From positions 1 through 64,000 of the forward strand of contig WBVU01000004.1 in assembly GCA_009192285.1 (NCBI GenBank): a stretch of 64,000 nt of DNA. Reading direction: 5' to 3'. Source of the DNA: Morchella semilibera (Eukaryota > Ascomycota > Pezizomycetes > Pezizales > Morchellaceae). The notes beneath the pieces were generated by a model. The model had not been told where the DNA came from, searched no databases, and saw nothing but the letters and a program-made list of their open reading frames with translations. This document shows positions 55,362 through 64,000 of the stretch, piece after piece. Each line of letters begins with the position of its first letter. Within the stretch, counting starts at the first letter, position 1. A program made the translations under genes and the position numbers.

Positions 55362-57566
55362 CTACTCTACCGCACTCAAGCCCGCCACCCACCCCCCCAG
55401 CACATCCCCCACATCAGGATATCTCACCACTGCCTCCTCCGCCAACCACTCCATCCAACTTCTTAAAAAACCCCTCTCACACCCTACCGTCTCCGAGTCT
55501 CCCACCACACACAGATGTCTCCTCGCCCTCGTCACAGCCACATTGATCCTCCTCACATCCTTCAGGAACCCCGTCTCGCGGCGATCGTTCGACCTTACTA
55601 GCGACACCACCACCGCCTCCTTCTCCCGCCCCTGGAAACTATCGACGCTGTTCACCTCCACGCCCGGATAAGTCTCCCGCAGGAACTTTGCCACTAGCGC
55701 TACCTGCGCATTATACGGCGTCAGCACGCCGATATCTTCCTCTCGCACCCCGGCCTCAATCAGCGCCTTCACGTGTAGCGCGACGAGGCGTGCCTCTAGC
55801 AGGTTGGAGCGGGACTCTGAGGCGAGAGCTGCCGATTTGGACCTTACAGGGTCTGCTGCTATGTCCTCAGGAAACTCGCCGCCCTGCGTGTCGATAAAGA
55901 CCACCGGGGCGGCCGTGTCCTCCGTTTCCTGAACCTCGTACGGGAGAGTCGTTAGGAGATGGTCCTTGACGCTATCATGGGCGACCAGTAGACCGCCGTA
56001 CAGCTCATTTGACGGAAACGCCATGATGTCCGCATGCATGCGGTATTGCGTATCCAACAGCCTCTTGATGCCCTCGCCGTGCAGAGTCAACAATCTAGAG
56101 AACAGCGTAACCTCCAAACTCCCCGGCACCTCCGTCCTATCAGCTGGTGGCTCCAGTATCGGCGCCGCCATACTGCCTGTAACACTCTTGATCGTCGGCG
56201 GCAGCTGCATCGGGTCTCCGGCAATCACCAACTTCTGCACCCCGCCGCTCGCCATTAGCAGCGGGATCCAGCACTGTGCCTCGAGCGCCTGAGACCCCTC
56301 GTCGATGATCACGACATCAAACTTCTCACTGAGGATCTGCCTACTCCCCGCGCCGTGCAATGTGCACAGAACGACCTTGCTCCCGCGCACAACCTCCGTC
56401 ACGCACTTGTCCTCCCTTCGGCGGTACTCTCCGCGCAGATCACGGACCTGGGACCAGCCGTCACGGCGGGCTTTCCCCTTGATGCGCGACTTTCCGGCGG
56501 CGTTGAGCTTCGAGAGGAGGTCATCCATCTCGCGGCGGACATCGCTAACAATCTCGCCGGCTTCGGATGTGCGTGTGAGGGCGTCCAGGGAGCGCTCGAG
56601 GACCCGGGGGAGCAGACGCGCAGGGTGCCCGAGGCGGATGATCGGGAGCGAGGGGGGAAGGCGGAGGACGATATTGTCGACGGAGATATTGGAGGGGCCA
56701 CAGACGAGGATCTTTTTGGGCCTTGGAGGTTCACCGGTAGAGAGAGGCGGGGGAGTCACGAGTTGGAGAATCAGCTCCAGTAGAGTCTGAGTCTTTCCGG
56801 TCCCAGGAGGGCCATGGATGAGGGCTGTAGGGTCTGTCAATGGATATTCCGCAGGTCAATGGTCATCAGAAGGATAGGCATATATATATACCGACTTCTG
56901 GACTCGCCAGCGCGAACCGCACAGCCTCCTTCTGGCTGTTATTGAGCCCTTCGTCGAACCATGAGAACTCCTCCTTCTCATACCCGCTCTTTAGCACTCC
57001 CGGACTCCTCCTACCAAATAGAACATCAACCAGGGGACTACCGCCGCCGCTCTCCCCCACCCGTTTCAAAATCCCCATCGTCTTCTCCATGCGAGTGAAG
57101 GTCACCTCATTCGCCAACTTTACGACCCACAGCCTCTTCCCGGCTGTCAGCACGCGGTCCACACCTCCCCCTCGTCGCTCTTGGGGCTGATGGCGACCGC
57201 GATCCGCCCCTCAAAGACCCGGTGAACCACTCCCTCAACGCCATTGTCGGAGAGCTCGCTCTTCTCCTTACGGGTCGCACTACCTCCTGGCTGAACTTCG
57301 ATACGGACGATGTCGCCCTGACGGACACCATGCGGCGGGATCTTGCCGTCACTGATGATTGCGTTATCTGGCTCGAGCTCGAGGATAGTGCGCCCGCCAA
57401 ATCCGGTACGCTGAGAGGATGGGAGCAGGCTTGTGATTGCGAGGCCATGACGGACGAGGGCTGTGGGGGGGAGCTGAGAGATGAGGGCGGTCTGTTGGGT
57501 AATATCGGCATTACGCTCTGTATAGAGGAGGGAGAGCTGGGTAGTGGAGAAGGCGGTGATATCCAT
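55362..57566 (-). CDS. Hcs1/IGHMBP2-like DNA helicase (UPF1-like SF1B)
   Basis: The likely product is a 5'-3' helicase of the family of yeast Hcs1 (DNA polymerase alpha-associated helicase A), acting in the nucleus. I chose the ATG at 57566 (MDITAFSTTQLSLLYTERNA). A single 58-bp intron (56834-56891) precedes the ATPase core. Visible motifs are: GPPGTGKT (Walker A), DVVIIDEGSQALEAQ (II), AGDPMQLPPTIKS (III), LLDTQYRMHADIM (IV), IGVLTPYNAQVALVAKFL, and SVDSFQGREKEAVVVSLVRS with NVAVTRARRHL (V-VI). The N-terminal region has the family's GLGGRT-like block (TGFGGRTILELE). The length, about 725 aa, fits. One oddity: near 57155 the frame must gain one base, most simply in the G5 run of gagggggagg, to join SDEGE to DRVLTAGKRLWVVKLANEVT. 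This may be an assembly slip or a real lesion; the rest is intact. Confidence 0.88.
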
Positions 57567-59864
57567 ATCTATATGCTTGAGGGAGCTGAGAGGGGGGGGG
57601 AGAGGAGGGCGGGAGGGGGGGGAGCGGAGCGGAGTGGAGAGAGTAAAGAGAGCGGAGGGGGAAGGAGATCGACGGCGGGGGAGTTGAAGAGAGGCGCAGG
57701 GTTGATAAGACAACGGACCCCTAACCCTGTCACTGGTGATTGGATCAGTAGAGACTCGGATGAGTAGATTGTTTTATTAAAAAAAAAAGACCAACTGTAA
57801 TTTCTGGGTAGTAGAAAGTATTGCTCTAGACTCGTTATCATATGTGAGTTGTTTTTGTGTTGGGACAGCAGAACCAGGACGTTTGAAAAGATTTAGAGAT
57901 TTGTAGTACTCCTAAAGAGAACATACTTTTATCCTTCGAGTACTCCAGGATACCAAGCGCTATATGTTTAGGCGGTGTATATGATAAACAGATCCCTCCC
58001 CTTTATTGTGCTCTTTCTGAGATTCTCTCAGGGGCGATTTGTTAATATCGACACGCCAGTACTGCCCAGTTTCCACCAAAGGCGTACACATATCGGTATA
58101 AGAAGCCTGTAGAATTGATCCCTCCCCCCCGTATCACAAAGCAAATTAACTTAATCATGAAAGTCAAGATCTTTCGCACATATTTCCCACAACTATTCAC
58201 ACCAGCCCCCCACAAAGGTCGAGTGATATTCTATGATCACTACGAACACGGGTGATTGATTGTGCACGTGAAAAAAAAACAATGACTTGTCTTTACAGCA
58301 GATATATCAACATGAGAGTTGGGTCTTTATACTTCGCTCGTATCAGATACCTAGCAATACTAGAAAGGTCTAAATCGATAGTAGGACGCCGGTTTCTTGG
58401 GCCTCCAAAGCCTCTAATCGAATAACTAAACCCTCTTTGTGTGATATTCGAGTCTGTAGGCCGGAAGTTGTACCCCTTTTTCTTCCACCTAGTAGCTATG
58501 GTGGTCCCACATTAACCTCTCGACACGAGGCGAAATCACCCTAGGTTTAGTCCCTTGTGTGTGCATCACTACAGTAATACAAATAGAGATGGATATAGTA
58601 CACTCGCTATAAGAATATGGTTAGGCCAAAAATATATATCCTTATAGTGAATTAGTCTTATACGGAGTAAGGGGGGGTACTAGCAAGATGACACTTGCGG
58701 ACCGGCAGGTTGTATCCTCATAACGTAAATATCCTTATATCGGGAGTGCCCTGTACTTGAGAGTGGGAACGTGTGGGGGGGGGGGGCCAAGGGACTCTTT
58801 CAATTTCGCCAAGTCCAACATGTGAGCAAGAGGGGGTATTACGTTCAAGGAGTGGTACCTTATCGAATAAATTTTACATGAATTATATGGTTTCCGAGCC
58901 GGTTACAATCAACAAAGGGCGGGTCAAGCCTCGCGGGCCAAAGATAGATTCTATGGAGGAAGAAAGGTTTATTTTCTTGCTTCGGAATAAAAACATTCTA
59001 GTTAGATTCTATTCAGCTTTCATGTATATCACCAGTACTCCAATTGCAAGCAGTGACTACCTAATCTATTCACATGATCTAAATCATAGATTAGCAACAA
59101 CAACAACAACAACAATAATAATAATCACCGCAGAGCTAGTTGCACGTCAAGCTACGAATTCTCCACCCACCCAACCCGGTGCATCAGGTGTATTCAGTAA
59201 ACAGAAGGTAAGGTGAGGAGAGAGGTAGGAGGTAGTGTTTAACGTTTTTTATAGCCCCATATTGCGGTGAACGGCTTAACAACAAAAACCATACTCGTTG
59301 AATCACAACCGATCACTCGCCAACTAGCACCATTATCCGGGCCCTACTCAGAATAACCTAGAGAGCTTTTAACCCGCTATAGCGTATAGGAGGGGGGTAG
59401 ATTTAAAAACTCAACCGCTTTTAATATCTTTTTTCTTCCCCCACCGGATACCCCAACCGCCCCCCCCCCCACCTCGCCAGGGGAACCGCTCGATCAGGTA
59501 GATAGAGAGAGATTCCAAGGAGTGTTTAGACCTACGCTACTATTTAATAAGAAAGCAAGTTGAGGGCTCACTGTTCTAGGAGGGCCGTCGATGATGCCCG
59601 CTCTTCGACTGTAGTAAACATTCTAATTGATAGGGCGCTCTCGTCCCAGTCTATTCATGACAGTTATTTGCGGGTTTTCCAAAATCATTAATCGAATTGT
59701 CAGCCATCATGTCAGTCATAATCAATCTACAAATAGCGCCCGCGGCCGCCAGCTATATGTACACCAATAGATACATTCATGACAATTTCCCTCGCGAGTT
59801 CACCTCTAGAACCAAAAAATGCGGATATCAAATCCCCACTGAAATAAGCAAATAAAAATAAAAA
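57567..59864. other. No gene recognised
   Basis: It includes a purine-rich promoter side of the helicase (57590-57680), G or C runs near 58778 and 59460, and a (CAA)n/(TAA)n microsatellite at about 59096-59124. The frame at 58773-59216 begins at GTG, spans the microsatellite and has no motif. Confidence 0.45.
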
Positions 59865-61784
59865 CTAGCTCTTCGCATTCAGCGGCTTCTGCGCGTAATA
59901 AAGATGACTACCTTCATAATTAGCACTCCGATCCTACCCATCTGTATCTCCCCATGAAAGCGAATAGAATTGTACTCACTGCCTCCCATACGCATGAATC
60001 TTCCTATTCTTCGCCTGCCTTAATGCCGCCCTGATGATTTGCCCCGCTGCATCCGTGTCCATTCCCAATACCCGCGTAAATAGCTTGATTCCAAATGCCT
60101 CAAAGCCAGTCTCGGCACTCAGCAGTATATATGCACCAATCTCCTTCAGCTTCCTTTCCGCTGCCCAGGGTCCTAACGGAACTTTTGCTACTGTGTGGTG
60201 CGCGTTGACAAAACCAACCTTCTCAATGATGGGTAGCAGATCAGCAGAGGCGCTAAAGTCACGGCCAGTAGTAGCAGCGGCCTCCGAAACAAGGCCGTAA
60301 AATCTCTTGAGCTCGTAGGTTGGCGGAAGGGTATTGTCGTCGCTCACGAGATCCATTTCGTACTCGGCGATGTCTATCCAGCCACCGGGCTTGCAGTGTC
60401 TAATGGCGTGTTTTAGTACATAAACTTGTGCTATGTGTTTTTTTTTTCCTTGGGTGATTGGGGTGGCTACTTGTAGGCTTCGGCGTAGAGACTCTCCCAG
60501 TCTTTGATGGCCCCGCTGAGGTGACGGATGTGGATCAGGTCGAATGAGTTCTTAGGAAAGGTCCATTCAGACTCTGCATCGTCAATTTGGAATTGCACGT
60601 TTGGGGGAACCCTAAAGGGTCTTGATAAGTATAATGACTTTTTCATATCACTATAGTACTAGGAAGCAAAGTTACCACGAGGGCTGGATAGGTGAAAGAT
60701 CGGTTCCAATGACCTCAGCGGATGGATATCTCCTGTTTCACATGAGCGTCTAGTTAATCCACGGAAAGGAATAGCATCTCTTACTCCCCCACATCAATAG
60801 CCCATATCCCAGTACCTGTGCCAACATCCAAGATCCTTTGTGGATTGGGACCTATGGGCGCAAAAGTGAGCTTATCGTCCATCATGATAAGGTATACGTG
60901 GTGCAATATATCAAGTCTACCGATTCGTTAATATATTTGTATCAAGCAATATTATTATAAATTCCGAGTTACTCATGGAGGATCAACCAACCGGTCTTGC
61001 TCGGCCTAGTAGAAAAAGAATATTGTTAACAATCATCTCCACATCACCACCATCATCACCACCTGGACGCGCCGTACTTCGTCGTTAGGCAGGACATATT
61101 TGCTAGAGACTCGATCAGCACTGATTAATTCAGGACGAAGGGGAATAACAATGTGTCTCATACCCTTCCTTGTACGCGTGGTATCTTCTTCCATTCTCAA
61201 ACCGATATCTAACACCACCGTCAACACCAATTAGCTATCCTCCTAAATCACGAAAAAAAATCTCAAAAACACACTCGTAAATACTCGAAGTTAGAGACTC
61301 TGTAGAGAACTCGCCCCTATCCCTCAGTCAGCCCCACCACTCCGTCCCCCATATGATCGCACACCCATGAAACTCACGACTTGTGACTATCGTAATCCGA
61401 CCCTGGAGTATTTTTATCCTGTAGATATCGATCATTAGCTCTCAACCCCACCCCCCACCTTCTACCATGGCCGTCCAAATGGGAGCATACTAATGAGGAA
61501 TCGACTTCAATGTCGTTCAAGCCTTGTATACTCATTTCTTCTATCTCTACCCCTCGTTGCGGGTACTTCTTTGAGCTCGATGGTTGGTTCAGCACACTTG
61601 ATGACCTCTTGCTTATGATTGTTGATGGCTGTTGTCGTAAACTCGAAGGCTGTTGGCGTGAATTTGAGGGTACAGCGACACCAGCACCACCACCTGGAGG
61701 TCTGCTTGGGCCAGGGAGAGGAGGAGGTGGTGGTGCAGGCTCTGGGGGAGTATATAGTAGGTGTTTTACTGCATAGACATACAT
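59865..61784 (-). CDS. LaeA-like SAM-dependent methyltransferase
   Basis: Predicted to transfer a methyl group from SAM; relatives of LaeA influence secondary metabolism in the nucleus. Supported exons on the minus strand (approximate where noted) are: 59865-59907, 59980-60399, 60471-about 60615, about 60663-60720, about 60780-60915, about 61000-61075, about 61145-61215 and about 61275-61305, all with GT-AG introns in matching phase. The protein reads SLTSSIYEYRFENGRRYHAY, then YVLPNDEAEQDRLDILHH, RILDVGTGTGIWAIDVGE (SAM motif I), AEVIGTDLSPIQPSWVPPN, FDLIHIRHLSGAIKDWESLY, HCKPGGWIDIAEYE, and KVPLGPWAAERKLKEIGAYI to HHLYYAQKPLNAKS. This is the full order of the family. The first exon is uncertain; a Pro-rich frame with ATG at 61784 (PPEPAPPPPPLPGPSRPPGG, then MSIQGLNDIEVDS) is the best candidate. 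No lesion seen. Substrate unknown. Confidence 0.88.
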
Positions 61785-62438
61785 GCCAGCTTTGGTGCTA
61801 GAAGGTGTTTGTGATAGGGTTTGGTTGAAAATCTATGTAACTCTAGCTAGGTACTTTACAACATGCAGCTAGTCGAGAAGGTGACTTGCTTGATATGTAT
61901 TTTGTGGAGGGTTGTGGAGGTAGTAGCAGCACGCGTAGGTAGGTAGGTAGGGCTCCACCCCCCGCAAGATCATGAAGTGGGGAGGGGGAAGTAACAGGAT
62001 CGATTTCTGCTGTGTGTTGTACCACAGCAGCAGCAGTCTCCCTTCGGATATGCACGTGTGATATCCGCTGCATTGTAATCATTTCTCCCAGCGCAGGGAA
62101 TATTCTACGCGTCTTTGGAACATGAGTTTATCGGGCGATTGTGTACTATACCCATTCCATGTATGCATCTACCATCGGTATTGGTATATTGGGCAAGTGT
62201 GATAGGGCACAGCGATCGATATCAGTTATAACTCATGTGATCCATGTCATGGTTGTCCAATCATGTATGGTCACTCGTAACAGGGATCTCAGAGACAAGA
62301 AAAAAGAAAAAGAGAAAAAAAGAAAAAGAGAAAAAAAGAAAAAAAGAAAAAAGAAAAAAGAAGGTATCATGATTCGTTTCCTCTAATTGCCCATCTGATC
62401 TTCAACTATACTTGTGGTATCATATAAAAGTGAATCCT
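61785..62438. other. Spacer with a purine tract
   Basis: The interval between the methyltransferase and mcm4 3' end contains an A/G tract (about 62299-62362, aaagaaaaagag units). It lies just downstream of the mcm4 stop and could be part of the 3' region. No gene recognised. Confidence 0.5.
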
Positions 62439-64000
62439 CTAAAAGGTACTAATCTTCCTAATTACTCTCCTGGCACCATCCCCGCTGACCCTGACAATTC
62501 CCTCCGTCTCAAGTCCCCGAACAACCTCGGCGAACTCCCCGCTCTCCACCTTCTTTCCGCTCTGCTCCTGGAGTCTCTTCAATACCTCTGTGTATCTGAC
62601 ACCTCCAGCGGCAGCGGCTGGACCTCTACTCATTTCATCCAATAGACTAGCAAGAGCGCCTTTAAGGTCACCCTTTCTACGTCTTTCGGCGTTGGATACA
62701 CCTCCGAGAAGATCCATATCAATACGTCCGGTGAGAGGATCGGTCGCAGATTCCTTGATGGCGGAACGGATGAGACGAACAGCCTCAGCCACATCGTCAA
62801 CAGTGACTTCGTTTGATAATCGCATCTTGGCGTGCGCCTCTGAAAGGCGAATCATGCTCTCCAACTGTCTAGTTGTAGCTGTGATTCTTCTCTCGGCAGC
62901 TCTAACGTCTTCTCCTAGTTTTCTCAACTCAACATAGGCCTTTACTAGCTCGTCCGCAGCAGTGCTAGACAATTTTGGGTGAATATTCTGTCTTGCGTAT
63001 GAGATATATGCGGTAAGCGTCTCAACTGGAACGATCTCGCTAGTGCCAGCAGCAGACTCTGGATTGTCTTCCAAGTACATCCCGAGCATGTGCTTCGCCA
63101 GTCTACGGTCTGCAGTCTCATCTACACGATCAAGCACCAAGTACACCAAATCGAAACGCGATAGAAGGGTAGGTGGTAAGTCAATGTTCTGCGGGACTGG
63201 AAGATTGGGGTTGTATTTACTCCCAATCGGATTGGCGGATGCAAGGATACTGCTACGAGCGTTTAGGGTGGTGATGATCCCAGCTTTGGCTATCGAGACT
63301 GTCTGCTGTTCCATCACTTCGTGGAGGACAGAGCGAGTTGCTTCTGACATCTTATCAAACTCGTCGATGCAGCAGACACCGCCGTCAGAAAGGACAAGCG
63401 CACCAGACTCGAGCACAAGCTGGCGAGTTTCCGGATCTCGGGTGACATATGCAGTCAGACCGACTGCGGACGAACCTTTACCGGAGGTGTAAACACCACG
63501 GGGAGCAATTTTGTGGACATATTGGAGGAGCTGAGACTTTGATGTCGAGGGATCACCGCAGAGGAGAACATTAATATCACCTCGGTAACGAGGCGCACCA
63601 CCTCTTTCGAACGTCTTATTAGTACCTCCAAAAAGTTGGAGCAGAACTCCCTTTTTAACATCTTCCATCTCGTAAATTGAAGGGGCAAGAGAACGAGAAA
63701 GGAGTTCATAAACGTCGTAACGGTTCGCAATCGCCTTGATCTTGTCGATTTCTTCATCAGAGAGCTTGCGGACTTCGTCAAGGTCGGACGCAACCTGACC
63801 CGCCACCTCCTCTTCCAAAGTTGATGTATCTTGCCCCATGCGGCGTTTATCCACTTTTTGAATGTGAAGGACATCGACATATGTTTTGAACAAACTCTTG
63901 ATGTTGCGCTGTCTCGGATTCACACGGACGGGGACAGATCTAAAGATGCCGGTAACTTCGATCCTGTCTCCAGCTTTTGCAACATCACAGAGCTCGTCGT
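62439..64000 (-). CDS. mcm4: Mcm4 replicative helicase subunit (C-terminal part, 5' truncated by window edge)
   Basis: Part of the hexameric MCM2-7 helicase that unwinds DNA at replication forks in the nucleus. The frame is open to the window edge; the N-terminal third lies outside. Just inside the edge reads ELCDVAKAGDRIEVTGIFRS, the end of the N-terminal OB domain, then VNPRQRNIKSLFKTYVDVLH, the characteristic Mcm4 linker. The AAA+ core shows GDPSTSKSQ (Walker A), CCIDEFDKM (Walker B), TTLNARSSILASANPIGSKY and LPPTLLSRFDLVYLVLDRVD (arginine finger). A C-terminal winged helix ends VIRKISTF; the stop is 62439-62441. No introns in this part. Sequence is intact, consistent with an essential gene. 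Confidence 0.96.
   Translation of the reverse strand, partial: DELCDVAKAGDRIEVTGIFRSVPVRVNPRQRNIKSLFKTYVDVLHIQKVDKRRMGQDTSTLEEEVAGQVASDLDEVRKLSDEEIDKIKAIANRYDVYELLSRSLAPSIYEMEDVKKGVLLQLFGGTNKTFERGGAPRYRGDINVLLCGDPSTSKSQLLQYVHKIAPRGVYTSGKGSSAVGLTAYVTRDPETRQLVLESGALVLSDGGVCCIDEFDKMSEATRSVLHEVMEQQTVSIAKAGIITTLNARSSILASANPIGSKYNPNLPVPQNIDLPPTLLSRFDLVYLVLDRVDETADRRLAKHMLGMYLEDNPESAAGTSEIVPVETLTAYISYARQNIHPKLSSTAADELVKAYVELRKLGEDVRAAERRITATTRQLESMIRLSEAHAKMRLSNEVTVDDVAEAVRLIRSAIKESATDPLTGRIDMDLLGGVSNAERRRKGDLKGALASLLDEMSRGPAAAAGGVRYTEVLKRLQEQSGKKVESGEFAEVVRGLETEGIVRVSGDGARRVIRKISTF

Noticed and set aside
55688-57767. Plus-strand open frames opposite the helicase
   Set aside because: They are shadows of the GC-rich helicase exons; the minus strand carries all helicase motifs.
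58773-59216. 147-codon plus-strand frame
   Set aside because: Starts at GTG after a G run and passes through a CAA/TAA microsatellite; no motif.
62297-62386. Lys/Arg/Glu peptide frame in the purine tract
   Set aside because: Pure A/G tract; no coding evidence.

Overview
The window looks like nuclear DNA of a filamentous ascomycete. The supported genes have short GT-AG introns of about 50-235 bp with fungal branch points. The families seen are fungal: an esterase-NACHT-ankyrin NLR, a LaeA-like methyltransferase, pogo/Fot1 and hAT transposases and a Ty3/gypsy chromovirus. The heavy nested LTR load, ankyrin NLR and a DUF6532-like gene would fit a repeat-rich Pezizomycete such as a truffle, but that is inference; no species marker is present.

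The window has two compartments. From 1 to about 48 kb it is a transposon landscape in which almost every host gene is damaged. In order it holds: an NLR gene on the minus strand (1.4-5.8 kb) with one in-frame stop and one frameshift; a pogo remnant (6.5-7.1 kb); LTR relics with a minisatellite (7.6-9.8 kb); a six-exon gene of unknown function with one stop (10.75-13.24 kb); a signal-peptide/membrane-protein gene (14.3-25.3 kb) split by a 9.25-kb gypsy element that itself contains solo LTRs and MITEs; a small unknown ORF; a hAT remnant (29.5-30.6 kb); a decayed DUF6532-like gene (31.0-33.4 kb); a second unknown gene (34-37.9 kb) split by two solo LTRs; a chromodomain gypsy element (38.6-45.2 kb) with a solo LTR in its pol; and a mosaic of LTR fragments (45.2-48.0 kb).

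From about 48.7 kb to the end it is gene-like and almost free of LTR elements. It holds two small ORFs, two small inverted-repeat elements, an Hcs1/IGHMBP2-type helicase (55.4-57.6 kb), a LaeA-like SAM methyltransferase with at least seven introns (59.9-61.8 kb), and the C-terminal part of the replicative helicase subunit Mcm4 (62.4 kb to the edge). These three larger genes share the minus strand. The helicase and Mcm4 both belong to DNA replication, but nothing here shows co-regulation.

The most distinctive signal is a family of 108-137 bp elements with perfect or near-perfect CATCAGCAA ends, internal GGAGACTC-like repeats and 2-bp target duplications. There are seven copies, six of them inside LTR retroelement sequence. 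Target-site duplications also allow the insertion order of a four-level nest (host gene, gypsy, solo LTR, solo LTR) to be read directly. Intron, frame and duplication calls were made by eye from the sequence; family names come from remembered motifs, with no database search.
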